A stretch of 64,000 bases of DNA from Actinacidiphila yanglinensis (GCF_900107965.1 NZ_FNVU01000001.1:1-64000), one strand, 5' to 3'. Shown: positions 1-10,088, counted from the stretch's first letter. Made by a program: numbers and translations. Notes: generated by a model from the sequence alone, not told the origin.

Positions 1-5
1 CTCTG

Positions 6-19
6 CTTGTTCTTTATCT
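6..19 (+). repeat. Left terminal inverted repeat of the insertion element
   Basis: CTTGTTCTTTATCT; its exact reverse complement is at 2014-2027. The transposase stop codon (TAG, read leftwards at 18-20) overlaps this repeat. Confidence 0.8.
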
Positions 20-1484
20 ACCAAGATCTTCCGGGCTTGCCGATGGCTTTGAGGGTGTCGGGGCGTTTGACGGTTTTGCCGACGTCGTAGCGGGGTGCCC
101 GGTGCTTGTTCTTGGCGCCGGGTGGCCGTCCAGGACCGGCCCCTCGGGGTTTGGGAACACGGGCCGGGCAGGCGAGATGAGCGCGGATGTTCCTGAACCC
201 CCGGCGGACCCGGGCCGGGGTGAGCCGGCCGGAGGCGGCGGGTTTCTCCCAGGGCCGGCGGAGGTCCGCGGCGAGGGGCCGGGCGAGCCGGAGCTGGGTG
301 TGAGCGACGATCAGGATCCAGGTCCAGCGGTCCGCGGCCTCGGGGGTGCGGAGTTTCGGGGTGGTCCATCCGAGGGTCTGCTTCGCGAAGCGGAAGGTGT
401 GCTCCAGGTCGAAGCGGCGGAGGAATGCCTGCCAGAAGCGGTTCACATCGTCGGGGGTGGCACCGGTCTTGGAGGACCATAACCACAGTGGTGGAGCGTC
501 CCGTTCCTTCGACAGGTGCTCGACCTTCAGCCGCATCAACGTGCCCTCGACCAGAGGTAGTTCGCCGTCGTGGTCGAGCCATGAGGAGCGGTGGGTCAGC
601 CGGGGGTGGACCCGGTCCCATGCCTGGGTCTCGGCCTTGCCGTAGTTGGTGGTGTCGGCGACCGTGGTGATCGCGGGCTCGGGCCAGGTCTCCGGCTTGG
701 TGAACCGGAATTCCGGGCCGTGCTTGGGCGGCCGGCCGTTCGTCCCCGGTTGGCGGGTCGGCTTCGGCAGGCGCATGACGCGGTCGGAGCGGACTCGGCC
801 GACCAGCTCGACGGGCAGGTCGCGCAAGACCCAGGCCAGGCGGGTGACGTCGTAGCCGGCATCGCTGACGATCACGATGTCCGGGTTCCCGGCCTGCCAC
901 TGGCCGGCGGCGATGAGTCGTTCAATGACCCCTCGGAGCTGGGCTGCGGTGACAGCGGTCGCGTCATCGGCCGGACCGAGCCGGACCGCATCCAGGATCG
1001 CGGTCCACGACGTGGCGCCCGGCTCCAGCACGGCCACGAAGGAGTAGGGCCAGCCCGGAATGAACTGCGAGGCGGTCTTCGCACGGCCGTAAACGTGACA
1101 GAACAGGCGGTCCGCCGAGCATGGCGCGTCCGAGCGGAGCCACGGCGACACATCGACCGCCAGGACCATGCGGCCGCCGTCGAAGCGCGGCAGCGGCAGG
1201 CCGGCCAGCACCGTCCGCAGCCGGTTGGTGTCGAGCCGGCCGTGGTTCAAGCCGCCATACATCGCTCCGTGCCCACGCCGGTGCTCGGGCAGCAGAGTCA
1301 AGTCCACCGGGGACTTCACCGCACCGTCCGCACACAGCACCGCGTCAGCCAACTCGAACAACTCGTCGCGCCGGGCGGTCAGACACTCGTAGAACTCGCC
1401 CCGGAAGCGTGACGCTTCCGCGAACGCCTCCCTCCGGACAGAGTCAGGCAGCAGACTCACTCTCACGGCCTTCGTCTCGGTCAC
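18..1484 (-). CDS. DDE-type transposase
   Basis: This 488-aa protein is a cut-and-paste transposase. I read it from the GTG at 1484, giving an N-terminus starting VTETKAVRVSLL; longer in-frame starts would reach into the divergent passenger gene. The DDE-type catalytic residues are visible in order: an aspartate in LAVDVSPW, a second in IVSDAGYD, and a glutamate in RRFDLEHTFRFAKQTLGW, a typical context for the third acidic residue. A basic, Pro- and Gly-rich tail (PKPRGAGPGRPPGAKNKH) closes the protein. The reading frame is intact, so the element may still be mobile. It resembles transposases I recall as common in Streptomyces genomes; the exact IS family is not certain. Confidence 0.85.
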   Translation of the reverse strand: MTETKAVRVSLLPDSVRREAFAEASRFRGEFYECLTARRDELFELADAVLCADGAVKSPVDLTLLPEHRRGHGAMYGGLNHGRLDTNRLRTVLAGLPLPRFDGGRMVLAVDVSPWLRSDAPCSADRLFCHVYGRAKTASQFIPGWPYSFVAVLEPGATSWTAILDAVRLGPADDATAVTAAQLRGVIERLIAAGQWQAGNPDIVIVSDAGYDVTRLAWVLRDLPVELVGRVRSDRVMRLPKPTRQPGTNGRPPKHGPEFRFTKPETWPEPAITTVADTTNYGKAETQAWDRVHPRLTHRSSWLDHDGELPLVEGTLMRLKVEHLSKERDAPPLWLWSSKTGATPDDVNRFWQAFLRRFDLEHTFRFAKQTLGWTTPKLRTPEAADRWTWILIVAHTQLRLARPLAADLRRPWEKPAASGRLTPARVRRGFRNIRAHLACPARVPKPRGAGPGRPPGAKNKHRAPRYDVGKTVKRPDTLKAIGKPGRSW

Positions 1485-1620
1485 GTTGCACCTTGGTCGG
1501 AGCACATGATCAGACGAAGGTCGTCCCCACGTCCGGCGAATCCTCAGGTGAGCGAATCCGTTCGAGACGCCATTCGAGACCGTGGCACCATGTACCGCAT
1601 GACGACGAACCGAAAGGTCC

Positions 1621-2019
1621 ATGCCGCGTAGACGGCCAGGACACATCCGTGCCGGCGCCCCCGGCAGCCACCAGACCACCGGTACAAGGCCGGTCATCGA
1701 CGGCCTGTCTTCGCGTGCGGTCTCCGAGATCATCCGCCTTGAGCACACCCGCAACTATCTGCAGCCAGGCGACGTCAGCGCGGCTGTGAGTCTGTGGAAG
1801 GACTACGTCCACCAGCCCGAGCGCACCCTGTGGCACGACTACGAGTGGGGCAACGTGCACTGGTACTGCTGTGGCAACCCTCTCGAAGCCCGAGCCCTCC
1901 TCGACACCGTGATGCAGGCCCTATCACCACGAAGCGCCCGCGAACTTCGAAAGATCGTCCACCGGTCAGACGCCGTCTGGAATCTTCCGACCCCGCCCTA
2001 CGACGCGGCCGGAAGATAA
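1621..2019 (+). CDS. Passenger protein of the insertion element, function unknown
   Basis: A 132-aa protein read from the ATG at 1621, with AAAGG just upstream, divergent from the transposase. The C-terminal 90 residues look like a folded, conserved domain rich in Trp and Tyr, with motifs such as SLWKDYVHQPERTLW and NVHWYCCGNPLEAR. The TAA stop lies inside the right inverted repeat, so the gene is part of the mobile unit rather than host DNA. I recall similar proteins in Streptomyces labelled hypothetical but can assign no function. It might help transposition or regulate the transposase; that is inference from position only. Confidence 0.6.
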   Translation: MPRRRPGHIRAGAPGSHQTTGTRPVIDGLSSRAVSEIIRLEHTRNYLQPGDVSAAVSLWKDYVHQPERTLWHDYEWGNVHWYCCGNPLEARALLDTVMQALSPRSARELRKIVHRSDAVWNLPTPPYDAAGR

Positions 2020-2027
2020 AGAACAAG
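2014..2027 (-). repeat. Right terminal inverted repeat of the insertion element
   Basis: Exact reverse complement of the 14 bases at 6-19. It contains the TAA stop of the passenger gene and marks where the interrupted regulator reading frame stops resembling its family. Confidence 0.8.
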
Positions 2028-2572
2028 GTCAGTAGATGTTCCAATTGCTTCTTCTGCGCATCGGGACCAGCCGGAGAACGGCGTAGCACCGACTCCTCAA
2101 TCACGAAGGAGAGTTGCGGTGGCGGGGTACGGGTGAGCAGCGCCTGCCGGGCGAGACGGGCCTCCACCCGGCGTTCAATCTCGTCGGGTTCGAGCACCGG
2201 ACAACGGGCGTCGAGCACCGCACGTGCGTACGCCTCGGTCTGAAGGAGGCCGTGGAGAACCAGCGTGCTGTAGGTGTACAGGCTGACGCAGACCTTCTCC
2301 AGGTCCACGTACCCCTCGAACCAGGCCGGGTGTTCCGTGCGGTCCAGTTTCTCCGCCGCCTTGGCCAGCACCTCGCCCGCGTTGAGGAAGACCGTCGCCT
2401 TCTCCACGAAGGTGGGCGGCGGCATCCGGTCACCGAGTTCGACCCGGGTGATCATCGTGCGGGAGTACCCGACGTGGTCCGCGAGTTGCTGGATGTCCTT
2501 TCCGGCCGCCTCCCGGACCGCGCGGACCACCGCGCCGAACACCCGCATGCTGCCGGTGCCTTCGATTCCCAT
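2028..2572 (-). pseudogene. XRE/DUF5753 (Scr1-type) regulator, truncated by the insertion element
   Basis: The reading frame from the ATG at 2572 encodes an N-terminal helix-turn-helix (VREAAGKDIQQLADHVGY, then SRTMITRVELGDR) followed by the start of a DUF5753 ligand-like domain (LLQTEAYARAVL, LSFVIEESVLRRSPAGP). Family members run to about 270-290 aa. This one keeps about 180 residues, up to KKQLEHLL, and then runs into element sequence that adds an unrelated tail. The remainder should lie left of the window. In Streptomyces such regulators usually pair with a small DUF397 or DUF6879 gene. An intact relative is at 32136-32987. Confidence 0.8.
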
Positions 2573-2887
2573 GAACATCGCCTCTTCGGCCGGATACAAG
2601 GTCACGTCATCGCGGCCAAGTAATCACGGGATGCCGTACAAATGGTCAGCTCGTCCGAATGATCACCCGGAACGGTGATTCGGTTGCGCGGGACCCGCTC
2701 GCCTCTCCCTCGCGTACGCCGGGCGCGGCCAGGGGGCGCACGCCGGGGCGGGGCTCGCCACTGCCATGGACTGACGTCTCACGGGAACCAGGGCGGCGTT
2801 CTTCGATGTCGGTTCAGCGGTAGGGGAGTTGCTGCGAGAATCCGGCGTGGCAGCCCGCACGTCGCCGCAACGGGGGTCGCATCGCCG

Positions 2888-4579
2888 ATGAGAGAGTTGT
2901 TGACCGCCGACCCGCACGAGGTCGGGCCGTACCGTCTGCTCGCGCGTCTCGGCGGTGGGGGGATGGGGCAGGTGTTCCTCGGGCGCTCGCCGGGCGGGCG
3001 GACCGTGGCGGTGAAGCTGGTCCGGGCGGAGTTGGCGGAGGACCGGCAGTTCCGGCTCCGGTTCGCCCGGGAGGTGGAGGCGGCCCGCCGAGTCGGCGGG
3101 TTCTACACCGCGCAGGTGGTGGACGCCGACACGGATGCGGTGCCGCCGTGGCTGGTCACCTCCTACATCGCCGGACCCTCGCTGCGCGAAGCGGTCTCCG
3201 CCTGCGGCCCGTTGCCCGACGACACGGTCGCGGCGCTCGGCGCGGGACTCGCCGAGGGGTTGAAGGCCATCCATGCGTGCGGCGTGGTCCACCGGGACCT
3301 CAAACCGGGGAACGTCATCGTCGCCGACGACGGGCCGCGGGTCATCGACTTCGGCATCGCCCGCGCGCTCGACGCCACCTCGCACCTCACCCACGCGGGA
3401 GTGATCGGCACGCCCGCCTTCATGGCTCCCGAGCAGATCCGCGGGGCGGAGGCCACACCGGCCGGCGACGTGTTCTGCCTCGCCGCGGTGCTGGCCTACA
3501 GCGCCCTCGGGCGGGGCCCGTTCGGGGACGGACCGACCGAGGCCGTCATCTACCGGGTCGTGCACGGGGACCCCGATCTCTCCGGGCTCTCCGCCGACCT
3601 CACCACCCTGGTCGCCGCGGGCCTGGAGAAGGACCCCGAGGACCGGCCCGAGGTCGCCGAAGTCCTGGACCTGTGCGCCGCGTTGGCGGGTTCGGGCGGT
3701 CTGCGGCTGCCGCCGGACGTGGGCGAGATGATCAGCCGGCAGGCCGCGGAGACCGCGGTGCTGACCACCCGCACCCCGGCCGATCCGCCGACCGGCCCGG
3801 TGACCCCTCCGCCGCCGTTGCCGCCGCGCCCGCCGGTGCCGCCCGGGCCGCCGACCGCCGTCACCGAGCATCTGCACGACCCGGGCCCGCCCACCCGCGT
3901 CGAGCCGCTGCGGACGATCCAGGCGGAGAAGGGGGCCAAGAAGGGCGGCTACACGCCGGTGCTGGTGCCCTGGCTGCCGGGGGAGCGGGCCGGTGCGCGG
4001 CGGACCACGGTCCTCCGCTGGAACAAGCGGATCGGCGACGACGTAGCCGTCAACGACACCCTGTTCGAGACCACCTCGGTGCACGGCGACATCGCGATCT
4101 CCTCGCCGGTCAAGGGCACCCTGCTGATCGTCTACCGCGGCGCGGGCCGGTCCGCCCGTACCGGCTCGGTGATCGCGGGCATCGGCACGCCCGGGTCGAA
4201 GATCACCCGCCGCCCGTGGCCCCGCCCGGCACGGATCACCGCCGTCCTGACCGCCTGGCTGGCCGCCCTGGCGGCGATCGCCGCACTGGTGATCCTGCTG
4301 GCGGCTTCCGTCGGCCCCCTCTACTCGGGGGACATCGCCAAGGCCAAGGTCGGCGACTGCGTGGCGCAGGAGTACGACAAGAGCGACACCGCGCACTGGA
4401 TCACGAAGCCCTGCTTCCTGATGAGGATGCGCAAGTCCCTGAAGGGCAGCGGGAACAAGGCGATGAACTACTACGGGAAGGTCACCATGGTCGACCCGCC
4501 GAAGGACTGCGACACCTACGACCCGGACTGGCAGCGTGACAGGTTCGAGCACGTCTCCTTCTGCACGAAGAAGCTCTGA
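2888..4579 (+). CDS. Transmembrane Ser/Thr protein kinase with a lipoyl-like central domain
   Basis: A 563-aa eukaryotic-type kinase. The kinase domain fills residues 13-265: glycine loop LGGGGMGQVF, Lys43 in VAVKLV, catalytic HRD at 135-137, DFG at 154-156 and the APE-like MAPEQ. A Pro-rich linker (300-322) follows. Residues 357-433 then resemble a biotinyl/lipoyl domain (VLRWNKRIGDDVAVND, then ISSPVKGTLL and GSVIAGIG), but the lysine that would be modified is replaced, probably by His399. One membrane segment (about 450-472) and a 90-aa outer domain with four Cys complete it. The start at 2888 places the protein directly before the kinase domain, as usual in the family. The kinase role is secure; the lipoyl-fold reading is inference from pattern. 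Confidence 0.9.
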   Translation: MRELLTADPHEVGPYRLLARLGGGGMGQVFLGRSPGGRTVAVKLVRAELAEDRQFRLRFAREVEAARRVGGFYTAQVVDADTDAVPPWLVTSYIAGPSLREAVSACGPLPDDTVAALGAGLAEGLKAIHACGVVHRDLKPGNVIVADDGPRVIDFGIARALDATSHLTHAGVIGTPAFMAPEQIRGAEATPAGDVFCLAAVLAYSALGRGPFGDGPTEAVIYRVVHGDPDLSGLSADLTTLVAAGLEKDPEDRPEVAEVLDLCAALAGSGGLRLPPDVGEMISRQAAETAVLTTRTPADPPTGPVTPPPPLPPRPPVPPGPPTAVTEHLHDPGPPTRVEPLRTIQAEKGAKKGGYTPVLVPWLPGERAGARRTTVLRWNKRIGDDVAVNDTLFETTSVHGDIAISSPVKGTLLIVYRGAGRSARTGSVIAGIGTPGSKITRRPWPRPARITAVLTAWLAALAAIAALVILLAASVGPLYSGDIAKAKVGDCVAQEYDKSDTAHWITKPCFLMRMRKSLKGSGNKAMNYYGKVTMVDPPKDCDTYDPDWQRDRFEHVSFCTKKL

Positions 4580-4587
4580 CCGGCCCG

Positions 4588-4851
4588 CTACGCCCCCTCG
4601 TGGAGCACGTGCGTGATCAACTCCCGCTGCGCCGGGGTGAGTCCGGGGTCGGCGCAGCGGACCTCGCGGCCGTCGACGGTCAGGACGTAGCCGAAGCCGT
4701 CGGGGACGGGCGGGCGCGCGGGGCCGGGGGAGTCCAGCGCCGACCGGGCGAGGGATTCGAGCAGGGCGGCGTCGGAGCGCCCCGCGGTGTCGAGGGTGGC
4801 CCGCCGCGGGATGGCGGCGAACCCACCGGAGCGGACCACCTCGATGCGCAC
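4588..4851 (-). CDS. Emfourin-like protealysin inhibitor
   Basis: This 87-aa protein starts at the GTG at 4851, five bases after the stop of the M4 protease gene, so the two form one transcription unit. The N-terminus (VRIEVVRSGGFAAIPRR) carries the SGGFAGI-like motif of emfourins, small proteins that block protealysin-type M4 proteases by inserting a loop into the active site. The rest (DGFGYVLTVDGREVRC, then LTPAQRELITHVL) fits the family. The likely role is to hold the cytoplasmic or released protease inactive. Protease-emfourin pairs are known in bacteria, which supports the call. Confidence 0.85.
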   Translation of the reverse strand: MRIEVVRSGGFAAIPRRATLDTAGRSDAALLESLARSALDSPGPARPPVPDGFGYVLTVDGREVRCADPGLTPAQRELITHVLHEGA

Positions 4852-4856
4852 GGGAC

Positions 4857-5981
4857 TCAGGCCTCCTGGGTCTGCTCGCCGGGCTGCTGGCGCGGAAGTT
4901 CGGCGCTGCCGGCGGCCGCGGTGGTGACGCCCACCGTCGACCACGCGGCCCGCACCGCCTGGTACTGCGCACCTTCACCGTAACGCGCCTTCGCCGCCGC
5001 GAGCGTGGCCGCGGCGAAGCCGGCGAAGTCCGCGTTCGAGGCGAGCGAGCCACCGGTGAGGGTGTCGTACCAGATCTGCCCCGCCTGCTTCCATGCATGC
5101 CCGCCGAGCGCGGCCGCGGTGAGGTAGAACGCGTGATTGGGGATGCCGGAGTTGATGTGCACCCCGCCGTTGTCGTCGGAGCCGGAGACGTAACCGTCCA
5201 TGGTGCCCGGCTGCGGGTCCTTGCCGAGGTGCGGGTCGTCGTAGGCGGTGCCGGGAGCCTTCATGGAGCGCAGCGCCACACCGTGGATGCCGGGGGCGAG
5301 CAGGCCCGCGCCGATCAGCCAGTCGGCCTGTTCGGCGGTCTGCTGGAGCGTGAACTGCTTGATCAGGCTGCCGAACACGTCGGAGACCGACTCGTTGAGC
5401 GCGCCGGACTGGCCCTGGTAGTCGAGGTTCGCGGTGAACTGCGTGACGCCGTGGGTCAGTTCGTGGCCGATGACGTCGACGGGAAGGGTGAAGTCGAGGA
5501 AGATCCGGCCGTCGCCGTCGCCGAACACCATCTGCTCGCCGTTCCAGAAGGCGTTGTTGTACCCCTTCAGGTAGTGCACGCTCGCGTTCAGCGGCAGCCC
5601 GCGGCCGTCGATGGAGTGCCGGGCGTACGCCGTGAGATAGGTTGCGAAGGTCGCACCGAGCCCGTCGTACGCGCGGTTGACGCTGGCGTCCGTCGACGCC
5701 TTCGCGCCCTCGGCGCGGATCTCGTGCCCCGGCAGGTCGTCCTTGTGCTGCGCGTCGTAGATGGTGCGCTGCGGCTGGTCGGCCCCCTTCGCGGGCTCGG
5801 CCGGCCCGGTTCCGGCGCGCGGCGCCGCGGTCGGGCCGATCGCCGCGTGCAGGCCCCGCCGGGTCCGCTGGCGGGCGTCGTGCTCCAGGGTGTGGCGGGC
5901 GGTCCCGGACAGCTCCGGGTCGTCGGACCGGGCGAGGCGGTCCAGGATGTGCGGCGGCACGATCGTGCAGAAAACTCCCAT
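4857..5981 (-). CDS. Protealysin-like M4 neutral metalloprotease
   Basis: A 374-aa zinc protease read from the ATG at 5981. There is no signal peptide; instead the N-terminus has the short protealysin-type propeptide motif PPHILD (9-14). The zinc site is HELTH (173-177) with the third ligand Glu197 in GALNESVSD, and the thermolysin-like catalytic His275 sits in NGGVHINSG. Length and the short propeptide match protealysin rather than classical secreted thermolysin. The export route is not evident; known protealysins leave the cell by non-classical routes or act inside. The emfourin-like inhibitor gene follows directly. Confidence 0.93.
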   Translation of the reverse strand: MGVFCTIVPPHILDRLARSDDPELSGTARHTLEHDARQRTRRGLHAAIGPTAAPRAGTGPAEPAKGADQPQRTIYDAQHKDDLPGHEIRAEGAKASTDASVNRAYDGLGATFATYLTAYARHSIDGRGLPLNASVHYLKGYNNAFWNGEQMVFGDGDGRIFLDFTLPVDVIGHELTHGVTQFTANLDYQGQSGALNESVSDVFGSLIKQFTLQQTAEQADWLIGAGLLAPGIHGVALRSMKAPGTAYDDPHLGKDPQPGTMDGYVSGSDDNGGVHINSGIPNHAFYLTAAALGGHAWKQAGQIWYDTLTGGSLASNADFAGFAAATLAAAKARYGEGAQYQAVRAAWSTVGVTTAAAGSAELPRQQPGEQTQEA

Positions 5982-6136
5982 ATGCGCAATGTGACAGCTT
6001 TCCCCACTCTCTGTCACCGGTTTCCGGCGGCCGCCACGAAAAGGGGGTAATCGCGGAGCGCGCGGTGGACGCCCCGGTCGTCTTGCATGCTGAGAGGAAG
6101 TACGCACCGGCTGCGTCTTCCCGCCGGGGTTCGGTT

Positions 6137-8054
<1,918 letters not shown>

Positions 8055-8055
<1 letters not shown>

Positions 8056-8135
8056 TCACCCGTCAACCCGCGTGAGTGCCGGCCCCCTTCCGGGTCACCG
8101 TCAACGGGCGGCCGGTACTCACGCACCCGGGTGAT
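8055..8135 (+). terminator. Probable transcription terminator after leuA
   Basis: Imperfect inverted repeat with arms of about 30 bases (8055-8086 and 8106-8135), including matched blocks ATCACCCG, CGTGAGT and CCGGCC. It begins at the last base of the leuA stop codon. No T-run is present, as is common for Streptomyces terminators. Confidence 0.6.
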
Positions 8136-8197
8136 TTCCCGCGGGCCGCGGCTGTCCGCGATGAGCTTCCGGCCGCCGCGTTCCTACGGTGTCGGAC

Positions 8198-8896
8198 ATG
8201 TCCCTGAAGTCCCTTTCTTCTCCCCGTGCTCTCCCCCGGTCCGGACGCCCCGTCGCGGCGGTCCTCGCGGCCACCGCGGCGGCGGCCCTGCTGGGCGGCG
8301 CGGCGGCCGGTCCCGCCGCCGCCCGCGCCGTCGACCCGGCCCTGCCCATGCCGGTGACCGCCCTCCCGGTGTCCCCCCTCCCGGTGACCGCCCTCCCGGT
8401 GTCCCCCCTCCCGGCGGCGTCCTCCACCGTCCCCCCTGTGTCCTCTGGGCCCCCTGTGTCCGCTGCGTCCGCTGCGTCCGCCGCCCTCGCGCAGGTCGCC
8501 GCGGTGCTCCCGCACACCCACTGCGTGCTCACCCTGCACGGCACCGACGCCCCGGTCGCCCGCTGCGGGGCCGCCGCCGAGACCCGCGCGGCCCGCACGG
8601 GCACCCTGCTGATGACCTGGTACACCGGCCCCGGCTACGCGGGCGGCTCCACCGACGTGCGCAGCGCCGACGGGCCCTGCGACGCCGGCGGGGCGGCGGT
8701 CTTCGACATCGGCGGCAGCCTCGGCGGGAGCTGGGACCACGCGATCTCGTCGTTCCGCGACCGCGGCGGCTGCGCGGTGGTCCAGGGCTGGAGCGGGCCC
8801 GGGTACGAGGGCCAGACCCGTACCTGGGTCGGCGATCAGCCCTACCTGGGCGCCGACTGGGACGACGCGATCGCGTCGCTCGTGGTGCACGGGTGA
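8198..8896 (+). CDS. Secreted beta/gamma-crystallin-like (peptidase inhibitor I36-type) protein
   Basis: A 232-aa secreted protein. The N-terminus has a basic start, a hydrophobic Ala-rich stretch (PVAAVLAATAAAALLGGAA) and an AxA-type cleavage region. A low-complexity stretch of about 60 residues follows, including two copies of PVTALPVSPL encoded by an exact 30-bp tandem repeat. The C-terminal 110 residues contain two crystallin-like repeats (WYTGPGYAGGSTDVR and GWSGPGYEGQTRTW, each followed by D..ISS or D..IASL) with four or more Cys. Streptomyces proteins of this type are often annotated as peptidase inhibitor family I36; a binding or structural role outside the cell is likely. An in-frame GTG at 8189 is an alternative start. 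Confidence 0.7.
   Translation: MSLKSLSSPRALPRSGRPVAAVLAATAAAALLGGAAAGPAAARAVDPALPMPVTALPVSPLPVTALPVSPLPAASSTVPPVSSGPPVSAASAASAALAQVAAVLPHTHCVLTLHGTDAPVARCGAAAETRAARTGTLLMTWYTGPGYAGGSTDVRSADGPCDAGGAAVFDIGGSLGGSWDHAISSFRDRGGCAVVQGWSGPGYEGQTRTWVGDQPYLGADWDDAIASLVVHG
8351..8410 (+). repeat. Exact 30-bp tandem repeat (2 copies) within the secreted protein gene
   Basis: Bases 8351-8380 and 8381-8410 are identical and each encodes PVTALPVSPL. The array is in frame (10 codons per unit), so copy number can change without breaking the gene. Confidence 0.95.
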
Positions 8897-9052
8897 TCGG
8901 CCGGAAACACCCGCCCAGGTGAATTGCCCTCGTACGCGGTACTGACTGGACCTGTCCGCTGTGGCTAACATCACGCTGTACGGCACCGTGGCCGCTGCGC
9001 ACGTTCGGGCCGTTGCGGATGCGTACCGGGACGAGGACGGCCGGAGGGTGCG

Positions 9053-9754
9053 ATGAAACTGGGGCCTATCTGGGGTGTGCGCACGGCCTGGCACACCGAG
9101 GACGACGGCGAGTTCTACTGCCCCGAGTGCGGCGGCGACCGCGCCTACCACCGCAGAACCGGCACCCGCCGGCTGACGGTGCTCAGCGTGCCGCTGCTCG
9201 CCCGCGGGCCGGCCGGCACCGTCATCGAGTGCACCGCGTGCCACCGGCAGTACGGCTCCGAGGTGCTGCTCTGCCCGACCACCACCCGCTTCTCGGCGAT
9301 GCTGCGCGACGCGGTGCACACCATCGCGCTGGCGGTGCTCACCGCGGGCGGCGCCACCGCCAAGTCCACCCGCGAGGCCGCGGTCGGTGCGGTCCGCGCG
9401 GCGGGCTTCAGCGACTGCACCGAGGACCAGTTGCTCGGCCTGCTCGCGGCGATCGTCGCGGACGAGGGCAGGTTCCGCCGCTCCGACGAGCTCGGCCCCG
9501 ACTCCTTCGCCGAGGCCGTCGACGGCTGCGGCAGCTGGCTGTCGATCGAGCTGCACGAAGCCCTGGAGCCGCTGTCCGACCACCTCGAACCCCAGGGCCG
9601 CGAGCGGGTGCTGCTCGAAGGCGCGCGCATCGCGCTCGCCGACGGGCCGTACCTGCCCGCCGAGCGGGACGTGCTGGAGGCCATCGGCCGCTGCCTCTCG
9701 CTGCACACCGACCACATCGACCGCCTGCTGAAGGCGGCCGCGACGGCCGCGTGA
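9053..9754 (+). CDS. Zinc-ribbon TerB-family protein
   Basis: A 233-aa cytoplasmic protein, start ATG at 9053 with GGAGGG upstream. The N-terminus carries two Cys pairs, CPEC (about 24-27) and CTAC (about 60-63), which form a zinc ribbon. Residues 80-230 are helical and acidic in the manner of TerB/DjlA-type domains (LLGLLAAIVADEGRF, LADGPYLPAERDVLEAIGRCL). TerB domains are linked to tellurite resistance and membrane-associated stress complexes, but lone copies like this have no known function. No ter genes lie nearby. Confidence 0.75.
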   Translation: MKLGPIWGVRTAWHTEDDGEFYCPECGGDRAYHRRTGTRRLTVLSVPLLARGPAGTVIECTACHRQYGSEVLLCPTTTRFSAMLRDAVHTIALAVLTAGGATAKSTREAAVGAVRAAGFSDCTEDQLLGLLAAIVADEGRFRRSDELGPDSFAEAVDGCGSWLSIELHEALEPLSDHLEPQGRERVLLEGARIALADGPYLPAERDVLEAIGRCLSLHTDHIDRLLKAAATAA

Positions 9755-10088
9755 GCGCGGGCCCGCGCTGCCGGCCGGCCGCCACCGCGGTCCGCCCGCC
9801 GGTCGCGTGAGCCGGGCCGCCGCCTTCTGGTCCGCTGCCCGGTGCCCGCGCCCTCCCGGCCGCTGCCGGCCGGGGGTGGTGGGGTCCGCTGCCCGTACGC
9901 CGCCGCGTCCCGCGTCCGTACGGGCCCGTACCGTGCCCCCGCCGCTCCGCTCCGCTACTCCCCGGGGAGTACCGGCCCTCGCCGGTCGGCCCCGGGGAGT
10001 AGCGCGTTCTCGGCCGCGGGCCCGACGAGTGCACCGCCGCGCGGCAGGCAGGCTGGGACACGCTGCCCCTTTCACGGAGGATGTCCGC
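9755..10088. other. 334-bp intergenic region upstream of the two-component system
   Basis: Very GC-rich with no convincing gene. It holds the palindrome at 9956-9971, a related partial copy at 9990-10001, and GGAGG at 10076-10080 serving the histidine kinase start. Confidence 0.6.
9956..9971. promoter_or_regulatory. 16-bp perfect palindrome, candidate operator of the two-component operon
   Basis: TACTCCCCGGGGAGTA reads the same on both strands. The half-plus-core CCCCGGGGAGTA recurs at 9990-10001. Both lie 90-130 bases before the kinase start, suiting autoregulation by the LuxR-type response regulator. Confidence 0.45.

Larger units (their letters stand above)
6..2027. mobile_element. Insertion element with 14-bp inverted ends, transposase and passenger gene
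   Basis: A 14-bp sequence, CTTGTTCTTTATCT, at 6-19 recurs as its exact reverse complement at 2014-2027. Between the two copies lie a DDE-type transposase read leftwards and a 132-codon gene read rightwards, divergent from a shared 136-bp region. The right end cuts a regulator gene of the XRE/DUF5753 type after the codons for its mid-domain, which marks an insertion. Only 5 bases are visible left of the element, and they do not match the bases right of it, so no target duplication can be shown. Family placement (IS701-like or related actinobacterial DDE elements) is tentative. Confidence 0.8.

Noticed and set aside
1..2035. Target site duplication for the insertion element
   Set aside because: The five bases left of the element and the bases right of it do not match at any plausible boundary; too little left flank is visible.
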